From: Fistulifera solaris
Taxonomy: Eukaryota > Bacillariophyta > Bacillariophyceae > Naviculales > Stauroneidaceae
Direction of reading: 5' to 3'
Length of the DNA stretch: 64,000 nt
NCBI GenBank assembly: GCA_030295235.1
Contig: AP026137.1
Coordinates: 806,001 to 870,000 of the forward strand
Made by a program: the position numbers and the translations under genes. Below are positions 26,950 through 38,698 of this stretch, piece after piece. The notes under the pieces were generated by a model. It had not been told where the DNA came from and searched no databases. It was given only the letters and a program-made list of their open reading frames with translations. How positions within the stretch are numbered: the first letter of the stretch is position 1; each line of letters starts with the position of its first letter.

Positions 26950-28593
26950 ATGCAGTCAAACGTAGGCTCGATATCAAACAAGTACACTTCCTTTCGGATC
27001 CGTAATCTACGGTACAAGAGTGATCAATCTGATCCTGCAAGGAAAACAACAAGAAATGAAGAAACACCCGTTATAGCACCGGGATCGAAGCCTCACTCCG
27101 CCATCGCGGCTCAATTGGAAGAGCGACTCAAACGAGTTGTTAGCGATCTAAATTTGAGCGATCAGCTTTCGGTAATAGGCATTGCTGTCCTTACGGCTCT
27201 CATTTTGACGGCTCCTTATGTTATTCGGCAAATGAAGAAATCAGGTCGAGAAGATTATTCGGTCACGTCGGAAGATCCGGTGGATGATTTGACCATGGTT
27301 GTGAGACGTGCGTGGGACGAGGAAGACGAAGATGAGTCATCTCGAAAAAGCGCTGTTGAAATCATGCTTAAGGATATTTTGAAATCGCAAGGACTGCAGT
27401 AAGCAGCACAGGATTTTCTCATTCGCATTTTGGAAGCGCCCGAGTTCCAGGCGGCGCTGCAACGTTTGGTAAAAAACGATTTGGGCGGACTTAATTTCGG
27501 ATAAGGAAACTGTGGCACTAGTGATTCGACTGCTGCAAATAGCCATTCAAGATCCGGCTGTGAAGAAAGCGGCTCAACTTCTTGTGCTTCAAATTGTTCA
27601 AGATCAGCAAGTCAAAGAGTCGCTCATTGAGCTCATCAAAAGTTTGGGTGCCGAAAAGGCTGTTCTGGATGCTACTCAGACTCTTCTAACAGAGGCCGCG
27701 CATAATGCTTTGAATGATGCGGAAATATTAGACCATTCGATGGAATTCGCGACGGACATGGTGGGAGACGATGTCGTCCAACGAACGGCTGGTGAGGCTT
27801 TGCGCAAATCAGTGGGACACGCTTTTAGACCTGCGTCCACGGTTTTGTTGACAGCGGCAGGTATTGGTTTGATGGTATTCGGTGTGGCTACAATTGGCTA
27901 TGCCAGATCGTCCGACCAAGAAATAGTTTTGTTGGAAACAGCTGCTCGATCACTACAAAGCAATGCCTCTTATGGGATTATGAGGATCGTCACTTGGCCT
28001 TTTCGTGCAGTGCAGGGTATCTGGAGCGATACAGAAATTTATTGTGGAAACCTGTGTGTTGGCTTCAAGATAGTGCCGCTATAATTTCGGAGCAAGCATT
28101 ATCATTGATTTCAGACTCGTTCGACTACGTGTCGAGTCTACCAAGTCGGGGAAGTGTGGCGGTGATGCAAGCCTTGTCGCAAGCTGGACAGGCCACTGCT
28201 GATGCCGTTGTTACTTTTGTTGATCGATTGTTTCAAAAGATCGCCTCCTTGGCGTGTTTATACAAAGATGAATTGGTCGCAGCCATCACTCAGTACTTAA
28301 GGGCAGCTGTTGATTTCGTAGTGGAGTTCGCTCAATCCAATGGCCAGGTCGCGATTCTATGGATGTTATTTAAGTGCTCAATTGATGCTATAGCGATGTT
28401 TTGGTTGCAGTCGCCAGGTACGCCTGTTTTCTTGTTAGCTTCAGCTGGTACATTTTGCTACGTCACTCTGCACGCCCACTTCTTTTATCTCCATCGCCGT
28501 GCATCGTACTCGATGCCATTGCAATTGCAAGTTCTGCATTCCTTTTATCGTTATCGTAATGCTCTTTTTCCTTCTTCTAGCAGAAAAGGGTGA
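26950..28593 (+). pseudogene. Broken copy of the mitochondrial-type protein gene, unit 4
   Basis: Shared TAA at 27400, A-run frameshift and GAAATTTATTG loss; open blocks 26950-27402, 27512-28084 and 27994-28593. One private substitution (ATC for ATA, giving EIMLKD with a Met-adjacent change) distinguishes it from units 1-3. Confidence 0.75.
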
Positions 28594-28845
28594 CACGCAC
28601 GGTCTCACGGTGGACACAGTGTGTGGTCAGTGTCGGATTTCTTTCCTGTTGATGCTGATGCCGATGCCGATGCCGATGCCCTATCGACGCATCATCAAAG
28701 ACTATCCGTGTCTGCCAAACAAAGGTTACATACTCGCCAATCTCATCTTTTTTCGGCGGCGGTGGCGGCGGTAGGATCGGATAAAGTCGATGTGTCATCA
28801 TCAGTCGAGGAAAGCAGATGGGACCGCGTCCGAAGGGAAGGAGGC

Positions 28846-29724
28846 ATGTTCTCCATACACACAAAACATACGGTGTTTTTGAATCCGTTTGGACTCTGGT
28901 ACGGTGCGGTGGCTGTCACTCTCGGTATCCCGTGGTATATTGCCATGACAATCTGTCAAATTTTTTACAAGTTGACCGGAGAACGTTTCGATTGACTACG
29001 ATGCATTCCGATTTTTTTATTACACAAATTTTTATTACACAAATTTGGGGGACATTGTTGTTCCGATTGACACATTGTTATCGCAAAATGGAAGGTTTGG
29101 ATATTTTGCGAAAATTCTATAAAGAGCGAGTATGTTGGCAATAACCGTGCTGGACATTCGCCTTCGCAGTTCGCAGGAGGAGTCTCATAATGTTTTTTCG
29201 ACGTCACAGGGGTCGATGTGCCATGCTTGCGGCGAATCACAGCTCATGGATGGACACTTTCTATTTGGGTGCGACCGTCGGCTGGAGAAATTTTAGCCTC
29301 ATTAGCAAAAATGAAGTGCAGCGCGTCCCTATTCTCGGTAAGGCCATCGAGGTTGGCGGCAATATTCTACCTGGTAGTAGATCGACAAGATCGCAAGTCG
29401 CAGCTCATGACGTTGAAAAAGGGAATTCAATACCAGTACTTACAAGACTTTGTACATTTGTGAAGGTATCCCGAGGGAACACGTGCGCATACAAGAAGAG
29501 TCGTGCCCTTTAAAAACGGAGCTTTCAAAATGGCGCACAAGGCTGGTGCACCGGTCATCATCCCCATTTCCATCGTAGGCGCCGATAAATCCATGGCAAT
29601 TCACTGGATGTTCCCTTTCCGACCCGGTCACCCCCTATCACGCGTGGTCGTTCATAAACCGATTGAATCCGAAGGAAGGACGGAAGAGGAGCTGGCGGAG
29701 GCTGTTTCGCAGTGCTATGAATAG
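28846..29724 (+). pseudogene. PlsC-family acyltransferase pseudogene, unit 4 (least decayed)
   Basis: The least damaged of the four. The first half (PKMEGL-type segment, here RKMEGLDILRKFYK) lacks the extra stop of units 2 and 3, and the last block is uninterrupted to 29724. The intron donor is GCGAGT instead of GTGAGT; GC donors can work but are usually weaker. TGA before PEGTR (near 29461) and frame changes in T-rich runs remain. With corrected homopolymers, that TGA would be the main barrier to a full protein. Confidence 0.7.
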
Positions 29725-30804
29725 CGGATTGGACGATTACCAAAAGCCACTTGACAAGTGAATCATTGTCCTTGAAAGTACCAGGTACCAGGTATGATCG
29801 GGCAAAAGTGAAATAAGGGATAGTTTCCGGGACTGAAAAGTTGAGTCGTTGGAGAAAAGTAGACAACCGGATTTTTGAAGTCGAAATTCGAAACATGGAT
29901 TGCAATCGCTACTGCAAGCTGCAAGTAGTTGACTACTAATGAAAATAAAGTTAGCCTACCAAACTGTACCCAAATGAACGGAGGTTAGTCTAGAGGTATA
30001 GCAGTCTGCGCCATTTTTCAATGATTCATGACTGATGACTGAAACGCAGTCGTGAAAAAGGTAGCGCACACCCTTATGGGTCTCTATATAGAACAGATGA
30101 AAGACAATGATTTCGCAAGGAATTTCGACGTAAGCAATCGAGTTGTGCATTGCAAATGCTGCAAGGATCATTGTATTAGCACGTCATAAAATACAAACAT
30201 AGCTTACCAACCCAGCAGAACAAACGGAGCTTAGGTAGCAGTGGAACTCGGACCAATCCTGATTCATGACTGAAAAGCAGTCGTGGTTAACATCATTCGT
30301 TACGAGTTACGAGGGGGATCGCTGCAATCTATTTACTCCTATTACTCAGTCTTAGCAACCAGCAAACTAAATAGAATTCTTTTTGAAAACATCCAGTCTA
30401 TTATTGCTAAAAATAGATAGAACGCAGATCCCAGAATCAAAAGGAGCACAACTCTTGCACGAGGAGCTAGAAGAAAGAACACTGTCTCACTGCACCAAGC
30501 CACCGAGCTACGAGTGATTCAACACATGAATCACACCCGCAGACGGCACATCTGGCGTCTTAACGAGAGACATGGGGCCCTACCTTCATCGCAGCGCGAG
30601 AGTTGGCTTGCCACGCCTGGCCAATTGATTTGGGTTTAAAAGAGAGAAAACAAAATAGATTTGGACTTGAGAGTGAACGTACCTTGTCACGGTCCCTGCC
30701 AGATACTCTGCCGTCGAGTTCAAAGCAAACCGGGATTCCAGCACCTCCTCGTGACATTCTCTCATCCTCACCTTTTCTGTCCCTTAGATCAATAAATTAT
30801 TACA

Positions 30805-33127
30805 CTACTTGGGATATCGAACATTCTCCTTGCACAGTCGAGCCAAGTACGGGCGCGCGCGGAAGCAAACATTCTCCTTGCACTTCCGCTCCAGAAAGGG
30901 ACGGGTGCGGAGGCAAGGACCAAGTGTTTTCTTTCGCTTTCGCATCGCATCCACCTCCATTGAATCCACATCGCAAAAGTGTGGAATGGTATCCACGTCC
31001 ATTCCACTCGTGATATCCAATCTCGGCATGGTATCCATCTCCGTTTCACTCAAAAAATCCAATGTCGACATTGCAGAATCCTCCTCTACAAAAGATCAAG
31101 ACACAATCGATGACGCTTCGAACTCCTCACCGGAGAAGAGGAAGAAACAACATCATCTCCCAAAGCGCGCTTACGCGTCCCACAGCCAAGATCCACCACC
31201 ACGACGACAGGATCAAGACACAATCGACGTCGCTTCGAACTCCTCACCGGAGAAGAGGTAGAATCAACATCATCTCCCAATGCGCGCTTACGCGGCCCGC
31301 GAACAAGATCCACCACCACGACGACAGGATCACGACACAATCGACGACGCTTCGAACTCCTCACCGGAGAAGAGGAAGAAACAACATCATCTTCCAATGC
31401 GCGCTTACGCGTCCCGCGAACAAGATCCACCACCACGACGACAGGATCACGACACAATCGACGACGCTTCAACCTCCTCACCTGAGAAGAGGAAGAAACA
31501 ACATCATCTCCCAAAGCGCGCTTACGCGTCCCACAGCCAAGATCCACCACCACGACGACAGGATCAAGACACAATCGACGACGCTTCGAACTCCTCACCG
31601 GAGAAGAGGAAGAAACAACATCATCTCCCAATGCGCGCTTACACGTCCCACAGCCAAGATCCACCACCACGACGACAGGATCAAGACACAATCGACGACG
31701 CTTCGAACTCCTCAACGGAGAAGAGGAAGAAACAACATCATCTCCCAAAGCGCGCTTACGATTCCAACGAGACGGATCATCCAAACCAGCCATCTCATCT
31801 ATCTCCATAGGAACCGGATCATCCAAACCAGCCATCTCATCAATCTCCATAGGAACCGGATCATTCAAACCAGCCATCTCATCGATCTCCATAGGAACCT
31901 CCATAGGATCATACAAACCAGCCCTCTCATCGATCTCCATAGGAACCGGATCATACAAGCCAGCCATCTCATCGATCTCCATAGGAACCTCAATAGGATC
32001 ATACAAACCAGCCATCTCATCGATCTCCATAAAAACCAGATCATCCAAACCAGCCATCTCATCGATCTCCATAGGAACCTCCATAGGATCATACAAACCA
32101 GCCATCTCATCGATCTCCATAGGAACCTCCATAGGATCATACAAACCAGCCATCTCATCGATCTCCATAAAAACCAGATCATCCAAACCAGCCATCTCAT
32201 CGATCTCCATAAAAACCGGATCATCCAAACCAGCCATCTCATCGATCTCCATAGGAACAGGATCATTAAAACCAGCCATCTCATCGATCTCCATAGGAAC
32301 CGGATCATCCAAACCAGCCATCTCATCGATCTCCATAAAAACCGGATCATCCAAACCAGCCATCTCATCGATCTCCATAGGAGCAGGATCACGAGCAAGA
32401 TCCGCAAAGTACTCGCGAACACTTCGTTGCCCGATCCGTTCGATGAAACGACACGACACCAATTTATCATCGGGCGCAAAATGAACTCGACGACGATCAT
32501 CACTTTTCTTTACAATACGCTCCGCAAACAATTTCGTTTTCAATGATTCTAGAGCCGTCGGCTCAATCGACTCCACAACCGGTATCGTCTTCACTGGAGC
32601 AGAAGGCACTGTCCCGACTACAACGGAATCCTCCACAGCCGGTTGCTGAACACAGCAACGACGATGAGCAAGACCCGAAAAGTATTCACGAACACTTTGT
32701 TGCCCGATCCGTTCGATGAAACGACACGACACCAAATTTTCATCGGGGGCAAAACGAACGCGAAGAAGACCGCTTTCCTTCAACAAACATCGGAAATGTG
32801 CGTTCCAAACAGCACGCTTGTTTGAGAATTCACACAAAAGACGAATGGGATCGAGACCAATAGAGCTGCATGTCTCGGAATTCCCCAATCGCACGATATG
32901 AATTGCTTTTGTTGCTGCGGACGACCCACGAAGCTCAGCCAACAACAAAAACAAGCCAACTGCGGAAGCACCGATCCATCTGGCACCTCCACAAGCACCA
33001 ACAGCTCCAATCACCATAAGAAAGAGAATGAAGACGAAAGACACGCAAAAAGTGACACGGTGCTTTCGCTTCAAATCAAATTAAGCTTCCCCGTAGCGTC
33101 AAGTACCGGAGCTACAGGACGAAACAT
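30805..33127 (-). CDS. Membrane-anchored tandem-repeat protein, unit 5 copy (longest open frame)
   Basis: Longest continuous copy: 33074-31086 is open for 662 codons through the anchor, the duplicated RVxF-like module, about 14 PMEIDEMAGL repeats and six 39-residue basic repeats. This is the only unit with the extra T that joins KRKHRVTF to the CVSFVFILF anchor. However, an inserted AA near 33083 breaks the link to the MFRPVAP start at 33127, and the open frame itself begins at a non-ATG codon. A lost A near 31089 cuts off the acidic tail (31071-30805). Composition suggests a membrane-tethered, acidic and basic low-complexity protein. Function unknown; the RVxF-like cores hint at a protein phosphatase 1 ligand. 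Confidence 0.55.
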
Positions 33128-33668
33128 CGTGAGACGTAGAGTCTCCAAACGAACTGGAAACTCCGTGTTCTTTGCCAAGAGAACATCGTCACGATGCGTA
33201 CAACCGTTTGCGTGAAAAGAACGAAGCAAACAGCCGCACGACGACCAAACGACAGCCACATGGTCGAGCAAAAACTCTTCAGCGCCAGAAGAGCGATTTC
33301 TGCGACGGTCCGAGCGCAGAAACGCATCAACACAAGCCCCGCAACGCAAGCAGGCACAAGGATGATGCAAAGAACGGAAAAGAGCGACAGAACAAGCAAA
33401 CAGACGCAGGAGAAAACACACACCGACTCCGAAAGCGACTGAACACTTGCGATGCCGCGCAGCATACTTCCAATCTCCAGAGCAAACTGAATCTCCGCCG
33501 GAGCGAAGAAACAGCCAATCCGGCCGACAGGAGACGAAAGGATGCAAGTAAAGAGCACGAAGCTCGCGAAAGTTTTGTTTGTTTTGATAAAGTTTATCAT
33601 TTTGTTGCAAGACCTTGTTTCAAAAGAAAAAAGTGGGCAATCGAGAAGGCGAGGGAGGCCAGCTGCGG

Positions 33669-33718
33669 ACCGCGGTACATGTTGTACGGACCGCGGTACA
33701 TGTTGTACGGACCGCGGT
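33669..33718. promoter_or_regulatory. Three 21-bp iterons with ACCGCGGT palindrome, unit 5
   Basis: Palindrome starts at 33669, 33690 and 33711. It lies about 430 bases upstream of the only intact plus-strand gene of the array, so it is the most likely functional example. Confidence 0.5.
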
Positions 33719-34145
33719 ACATTTTCTACGTAACCTTCACGGCTACTATTTGAAAGAGAAAGTATATTCGATGCGACATGATACTCTATTCGGACAATGT
33801 ACGCTGCATACATCCAGTATATCAACGTACGGGTACCGTACCGGATGGATGGACTTTGCTGTGTCCTCGTTTTTCCGTGCTTTTTTTTTTTTATAAAAAA
33901 AAGTCTTGTTGTAATCATTACCAACCAGGTCTTGCTTATTGCTTCGCTATGGAAAGAAAGATTGTCGATCAACTGCCACTCGACAATAATGATAGCAAAC
34001 AAACGAATTCTTTTCTCGTCACTTCGACGCGGAGCAAAGGATCGACGGAGATTAGGAATCACCTTTTTCGAGATAGATCCCATGTGAGCTCGCAACTCGC
34101 CACATCATCGCTTGCAGCACGAAATCCTTCCTTTTCGTTAGTTCA

Positions 34146-35693
34146 ATGCAGTCAAACGTAGGCTCGATATCAAACAAGTACACTTCCTTTCGGATCCGTA
34201 ATCTACGGTACAAGAGTGATCAATCTGATCCTGCAAGGAAAACAACAAGAAATGAAGAAACACCCGTTATAGCACCGGGATCGAAGCCTCACTCCGCCAT
34301 CGCGGCTCAATTGGAAGAGCGACTCAAACGAGTTGTTAGCGATCTAAATTTGAGCGATCAGCTTTCGGTAATAGGCATTGCTGTCCTTACGGCTCTCATT
34401 TTGACGGCTCCTTATGTTATTCGGCAAATGAAGAAATCAGGTCGAGAAGATTATTCGGTCACGTCGGAAGATCCGGTGGATGATTTGACCATGGTTGTGA
34501 GACGTGCGTGGGACGAGGAAGACGAAGATGAGTCATCTCGAAAAAGCGCTGTTGAAATAATGCTTAAGGATATTTTGAAATCGCAAGGACTGCAGCAAGC
34601 AGCACAGGATTTTCTCATTCGCATTTTGGAAGCGCCCGAGTTCCAGGCGGCGCTGCAACGTTTGGTGAAAACACTTTGGGCGGATTTAATATCGGATAAG
34701 GAAACTGTGGCACAAGTGATTCGACTGCTGCAAATAGCCATTCAAGATCCGGCTGTGAAGAAAGCGGCTCAACTTCTTGTGCTTCAAATTGTTCAAGATC
34801 AGCAAGTCAAAGAGTCGCTCATTGAGCTCATCAAAAGTTTGGGTGCCGAAAAGGCTGTTCTGGATGCTACTCAGACTCTTCTAACAGAGGCCGCGCATAA
34901 TGCTTTGAATGATGCGGAAATATTAGACCATTCGATGGAATTCGCGACGGACGTGGTGGGAGATGATGTCGTCCAACGAACGGCCGGTGAGGCTTTGCGC
35001 AAATCAGTGGGACACGCTTTTAGACCTGCGTCCACGGTTTTGTTGACAGCGGCAGGTATTGGTTTGATGGTATTCGGTGTGGCTACAATTGGCTATGCCA
35101 GATCGTCCGACCAAGAAATAGTTTTGTTGGAAACAGCTGCTCGATCACTACAAAGCAATGCCTCTTATGGGATTATGAGGATCGTCACTTGGCCTTTTCG
35201 TGCAGTGCAGGGTATCTGGAGCGATACAGAAATTTTATTGTGGAAACCTGTATGTTGGCTTCAAGATAGTGCCGCAACAATTTCGGAGCAAGCGTTATCA
35301 CTGGTTTCGGACTCGTTCGACTACGTGTTGAGTCTACCAAGTCGGGGAAGTGTGGCGGTGATGCAAGCCTTGTCGCAAGCTGGACAGGCCACTGCTGATG
35401 TCGTTGTTACTTTTGTTGATCGATTGTTTCAAAAGATCGCCTCCTTGGCGTGTTTATACAAAGATGAATTGGTCGCAGCCATCACTCAGTACTTAAGGGC
35501 AGCTGTTGATTTCGTAGTAGAGTTCGCTCAATCCAATGGCCAGGTCGCGATGGCATCAGCGACCTCTGTGTTCAACAGAGGGAAGACGTCTGTTCATATT
35601 GCTGATAAGGCTATCATCGATTACTACAACAGGCTGCTCGAACTTTTGGAAATCCTTCTGGAGCAGCTGCGTTCATCCATACGAATCGAGTAG
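34146..35693 (+). CDS. Conserved-looking helical membrane protein of unknown function, possibly mitochondrial
   Basis: The 515-residue ORF is intact from an ATG to TAG. The N-terminus is basic and Ser/Arg-rich (SFRIRNLRYKS), as in mitochondrial presequences. A hydrophobic segment (LSVIGIAVLTALILTAPYVI) lies near residues 68-90, and an acidic stretch near 115-130. A long helical region follows with HEAT-like Leu/Ala spacing (LLQIAIQDPAVKKAAQLLVL). A second membrane segment (STVLLTAAGIGLMVFGVATI) is near residues 300-320. I do not recognise the family. Units 1-4 carry broken copies with a different 3' end; this copy alone has CAA where they have TAA. It converges with the ABC1 kinase gene downstream. 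Confidence 0.75.
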   Translation: MQSNVGSISNKYTSFRIRNLRYKSDQSDPARKTTRNEETPVIAPGSKPHSAIAAQLEERLKRVVSDLNLSDQLSVIGIAVLTALILTAPYVIRQMKKSGREDYSVTSEDPVDDLTMVVRRAWDEEDEDESSRKSAVEIMLKDILKSQGLQQAAQDFLIRILEAPEFQAALQRLVKTLWADLISDKETVAQVIRLLQIAIQDPAVKKAAQLLVLQIVQDQQVKESLIELIKSLGAEKAVLDATQTLLTEAAHNALNDAEILDHSMEFATDVVGDDVVQRTAGEALRKSVGHAFRPASTVLLTAAGIGLMVFGVATIGYARSSDQEIVLLETAARSLQSNASYGIMRIVTWPFRAVQGIWSDTEILLWKPVCWLQDSAATISEQALSLVSDSFDYVLSLPSRGSVAVMQALSQAGQATADVVVTFVDRLFQKIASLACLYKDELVAAITQYLRAAVDFVVEFAQSNGQVAMASATSVFNRGKTSVHIADKAIIDYYNRLLELLEILLEQLRSSIRIE

Positions 35694-35821
35694 ATGTATC
35701 ATTGATCATTATTTATAATACTACGCAAAATAAAATGTATAGGATCTTGGAACTTAGTCGTCGCTGCTACCATCCTCAAAAGCAGAAGATACATATTTCG
35801 CCTGAGTTTTGTCGAACTTCT

Positions 35822-38323
35822 TTATCTTGGCATTGGCAACAAAAGTCTGCAAAGGAAGAACCCAGCACCAGCCAACCCAAGAGATCGGAATAGACTCTTG
35901 CTTGCCAAACCGGCCACGTTTAAGCAAAGTGACGCAAGCAACATGTTTTCTACCGCACCCTGTCTTAATCCCATTCGCTCAAGCGATTTTTCGTTTTCAA
36001 GCGATCTAACACGAATCTTCAGCGATCCTGTTTCGATTGCTCGGACTGTTTCTTCGATGTAAGCAATTTTACGAGGTTGCATTATGGCAGTATTGATGTC
36101 GTCCTTGTTCAAACCCGTTGCTTTTTGAAAATGGAGAAATTCTTTTCTGATTCGGATGCATAGCCTTTTTCAGCGTCAATGAACTTCTCAATGAATGGCT
36201 GGGCGAGCTTGCCTAGATCAAAGTCTGCGTCCAACTCTTTGCCGATACCTTCGATGCACACGTAAGCTCTGAAAACAAAAGTAAACGTGCTAGGAAAACG
36301 GAAGGAGTTGTTCTCTGTAAGTGTCTGGAGGTCAGTACCCAGAGTCTCTTTGATATTCTTTCCTTTGTTCTTTCCCAATTGAGCATCCTTGAAGGATCGC
36401 ATAAAGTATCTGGAAAGCTTTTCCACCGCAAGACGATCTGCTCCTTTCGACAACACGCCGGCTTGTTCCACTCCGTTGACTAGTTCTTTTGCGTTCCGGG
36501 CTAGTTGCAGGTCAGAAATCATCGGCCCACCAGCAAACAATGCTTTGCAGAAAGTCTTCAGCCCGTTGCTGACGTTTGGTTTCAATTCATCCATTTGCCC
36601 AAAATCGTAAAAAACAAGGTTTCCTTGTTTGTCGACACACAAATTTCCCCTTTCAAGATGTATCGAAGTGTGAGATTCAGAAATAGTCGCCAACTGCAAA
36701 GCGAAAAAAAACGAAAAGTTTTACGTACGAGTGGGGATCGCAATGGAAATAGGACGTTTCTATGACTTGTCGAAGGAACGAATCAGCCACTCTTTTAGCG
36801 AGAAGCTTGCGGTCTAGTTCGTACTTCTCGATGGTTTTAATATCCGTCAGCTTCATGGACTCGACGAACTCCATAACCAATACCCGGGGCGTAGTGACCT
36901 CTCGATACACACGAGGTACTCGTACCCACTCAATATCCGCAAAATCACGAGCAAAGCGTTCAGCGTTGCTGGCTTCGTTCAGATATTCTATTTCGCGGTA
37001 CAACTGTCGCTCCGATTCATCGTAAATACTCACCCAATCGCGGTCTGCACCATCCGACTTGGGGTCAAATTTCTCCAAAAGTACAGCAAGTTTGCGGAGA
37101 TTCTTCAGATCAATATCAAACAACTCTTTTAATCCAGCGCGCTGCACTTTGATAGCCACTTTGGTCCCTTTGTAAAACGCGGTATGCACCTGACCTAAGC
37201 TTGCAGCCTTGAGTGGTTCCGGTGAAAAGTCACGAAAGATCTCGTCGACCGGCCGCCCAAGTTCTTTCGATACAATCTCCTTCGCTCGTGCTCCGCTGAA
37301 TCCGGGAACTTCATCTGTTAAGGTTTTCAGAACATCGGTATACGTTTTCGGAAGAACATCCGTACGAGTCGAGGCAACTTGTCCCAGCTTGACAAAGGAA
37401 GGTCCCAATCTCAGTAAGTTGTCTCGAATAAATTCGGCTGCTTCTATTTGAGCTTTGTTAATTTCCTCTTCACTCGCCCCCTTCTTTCTCATCTTTCGGG
37501 GCTTTAGTACTCGAAACACGGCTTTGAGAGCAAACTTCCAGACTTCGGCGTTTCGTTTAATGGACGAAGAATTGGCGCGTTCTTCCCACCCTCTTTCTAA
37601 AAGTTCACCGTCCGTCAGACCACTCAAATCTTCCTTTGTTTCCTTTATCGAAGATTTTCCGAACGCAGATCGAACAGCACCCATCACCGACGATACTTTC
37701 GACTTCCAAGTAGGGGTCGATTCAACGGCTGACGTCTCGGCTTCGTCATCTTCCTCTTGTTCATCATCATCATCGAGAGAGCCACGGCTGACCAGTTTCA
37801 ACGTTTTCCCAATGGTTGCTTTCATGCGTAACCGCAAACTTTGCTTGGACTCTTCATCGACACAAAGTTCATCCTTGGCTTCCCCCGTGAGGGGGATTGA
37901 TTTCACATTCCTCATCGACCAATTCTTCGGCGATTTTCTCCGCCTCTAATTCCACTTCTTCCAAAGCAAAATCTCGGCTACATCCTCGTTTTCGAGTACT
38001 AGCGCAGCCGAGGTAGCCGTGGCGTTGTCGATAAAGGCGGTTTCGCTGATCGGTTCCAGTTCTTTTGAGTCGTCAGTACGGACGGCTTCAACGACTGTCT
38101 TTGCCGTTTCTTGAATCGATTCGTTTACGGCGGTCTGATTACTTTCCAACTGTGGCTCATCTTTCGCAGTTTTCTGTTCCACGACAGCTCCATCGAGGGT
38201 CGAAGCCTTCAAGGCAAGCGGTGAAGGAACTTGTACGCTCCTCAATTGAAATGTTTTGGGTACAGGCTGATTCGTAAAGGCTACTGCGGGCACAAACGTG
38301 CACAGCAGAACTGAGAGCTTCAT
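35822..38323 (-). CDS. ABC1 (UbiB/ADCK-like) atypical kinase, probably plastid-targeted
   Basis: ABC1 kinases are atypical kinases linked to prenylquinone metabolism in plastids and mitochondria. The start (MKLSVLLCTFVPAVAFTNQP) is a signal peptide ending in an A-F motif, like diatom bipartite plastid presequences. An acidic linker follows, then the KxGQ-type motif (FVKLGQ), Ala-rich loop (AASLGQV), lysine motif (VAIKVQ), REIEYLNEA, catalytic DPHSGN and DFG. A 79-nt GT-AG intron (36728-36650) splits the codons of DPH-SGN; splicing it restores the motif exactly. One-base breaks near 37976, 37893 and 36124 (A5 where six would give FKKATGLNKDDI) interrupt the frame and look like sequencing errors. 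It is divergent from the gene at 38699. Confidence 0.85.
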
Positions 38324-38698
38324 CTTTTGTGTTGCTTTCAGTGATAGATAATAATCAAAGTCTCATGTAATATGTGCGTCAAGTATGGTTTCCTTTTTCA
38401 ATTTGAATGGCAATGATCGCCCGTTCCATTGCAGCGCAACAAGAAACGCAACACGTACGCCATTTATTAGTGCTAGTACGACACATAGCACGTTCTTACT
38501 CTATGTTGTTCAGTAGTCTCGTCGCCCTAAACGTTTTCGGCGACTGCACAGAAATTTTTGTTGCATAGAAATAAATAAACGCAGCGACACCAACCTCCAA
38601 AATGGCGTCGACAGCTCTTTACAATAAGAGCGTTTCTAGCCGTCATTAGGCAACCAACAATCGACAATTCACCATCAACGTTTCAATTTGTGACATAG
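38324..38698. other. Divergent intergenic region, ABC1 kinase / helical protein gene
   Basis: 375 bases between two divergent starts, presumably holding both promoters. I see no ORF, RNA gene or clear repeat in it. Confidence 0.4.

Larger units (their letters stand above)
22757..30211. repeat. Tandem unit 4 of the array
   Basis: 7455 bp with the same parts. The promoter is the long form, with three iterons starting at 26472, 26493 and 26514. It is the last unit with the acyltransferase; unit 5 diverges before reaching it. Confidence 0.95.
30212..35550. repeat. Tandem unit 5, right end of the array (partial unit)
   Basis: Homology to the other units stops after GGTCGCGA at 35550, inside the plus-strand gene. 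Here that gene continues in frame to its own stop, so unit 5 is either the ancestral locus or the array edge. The acyltransferase and downstream element are absent. The promoter is the long form with three iterons. Confidence 0.95.

Noticed and set aside
1-35550. Transposon or retroelement as the array unit
   Set aside because: I found no transposase, reverse transcriptase, integrase, long terminal repeats or target-site duplications in a unit.
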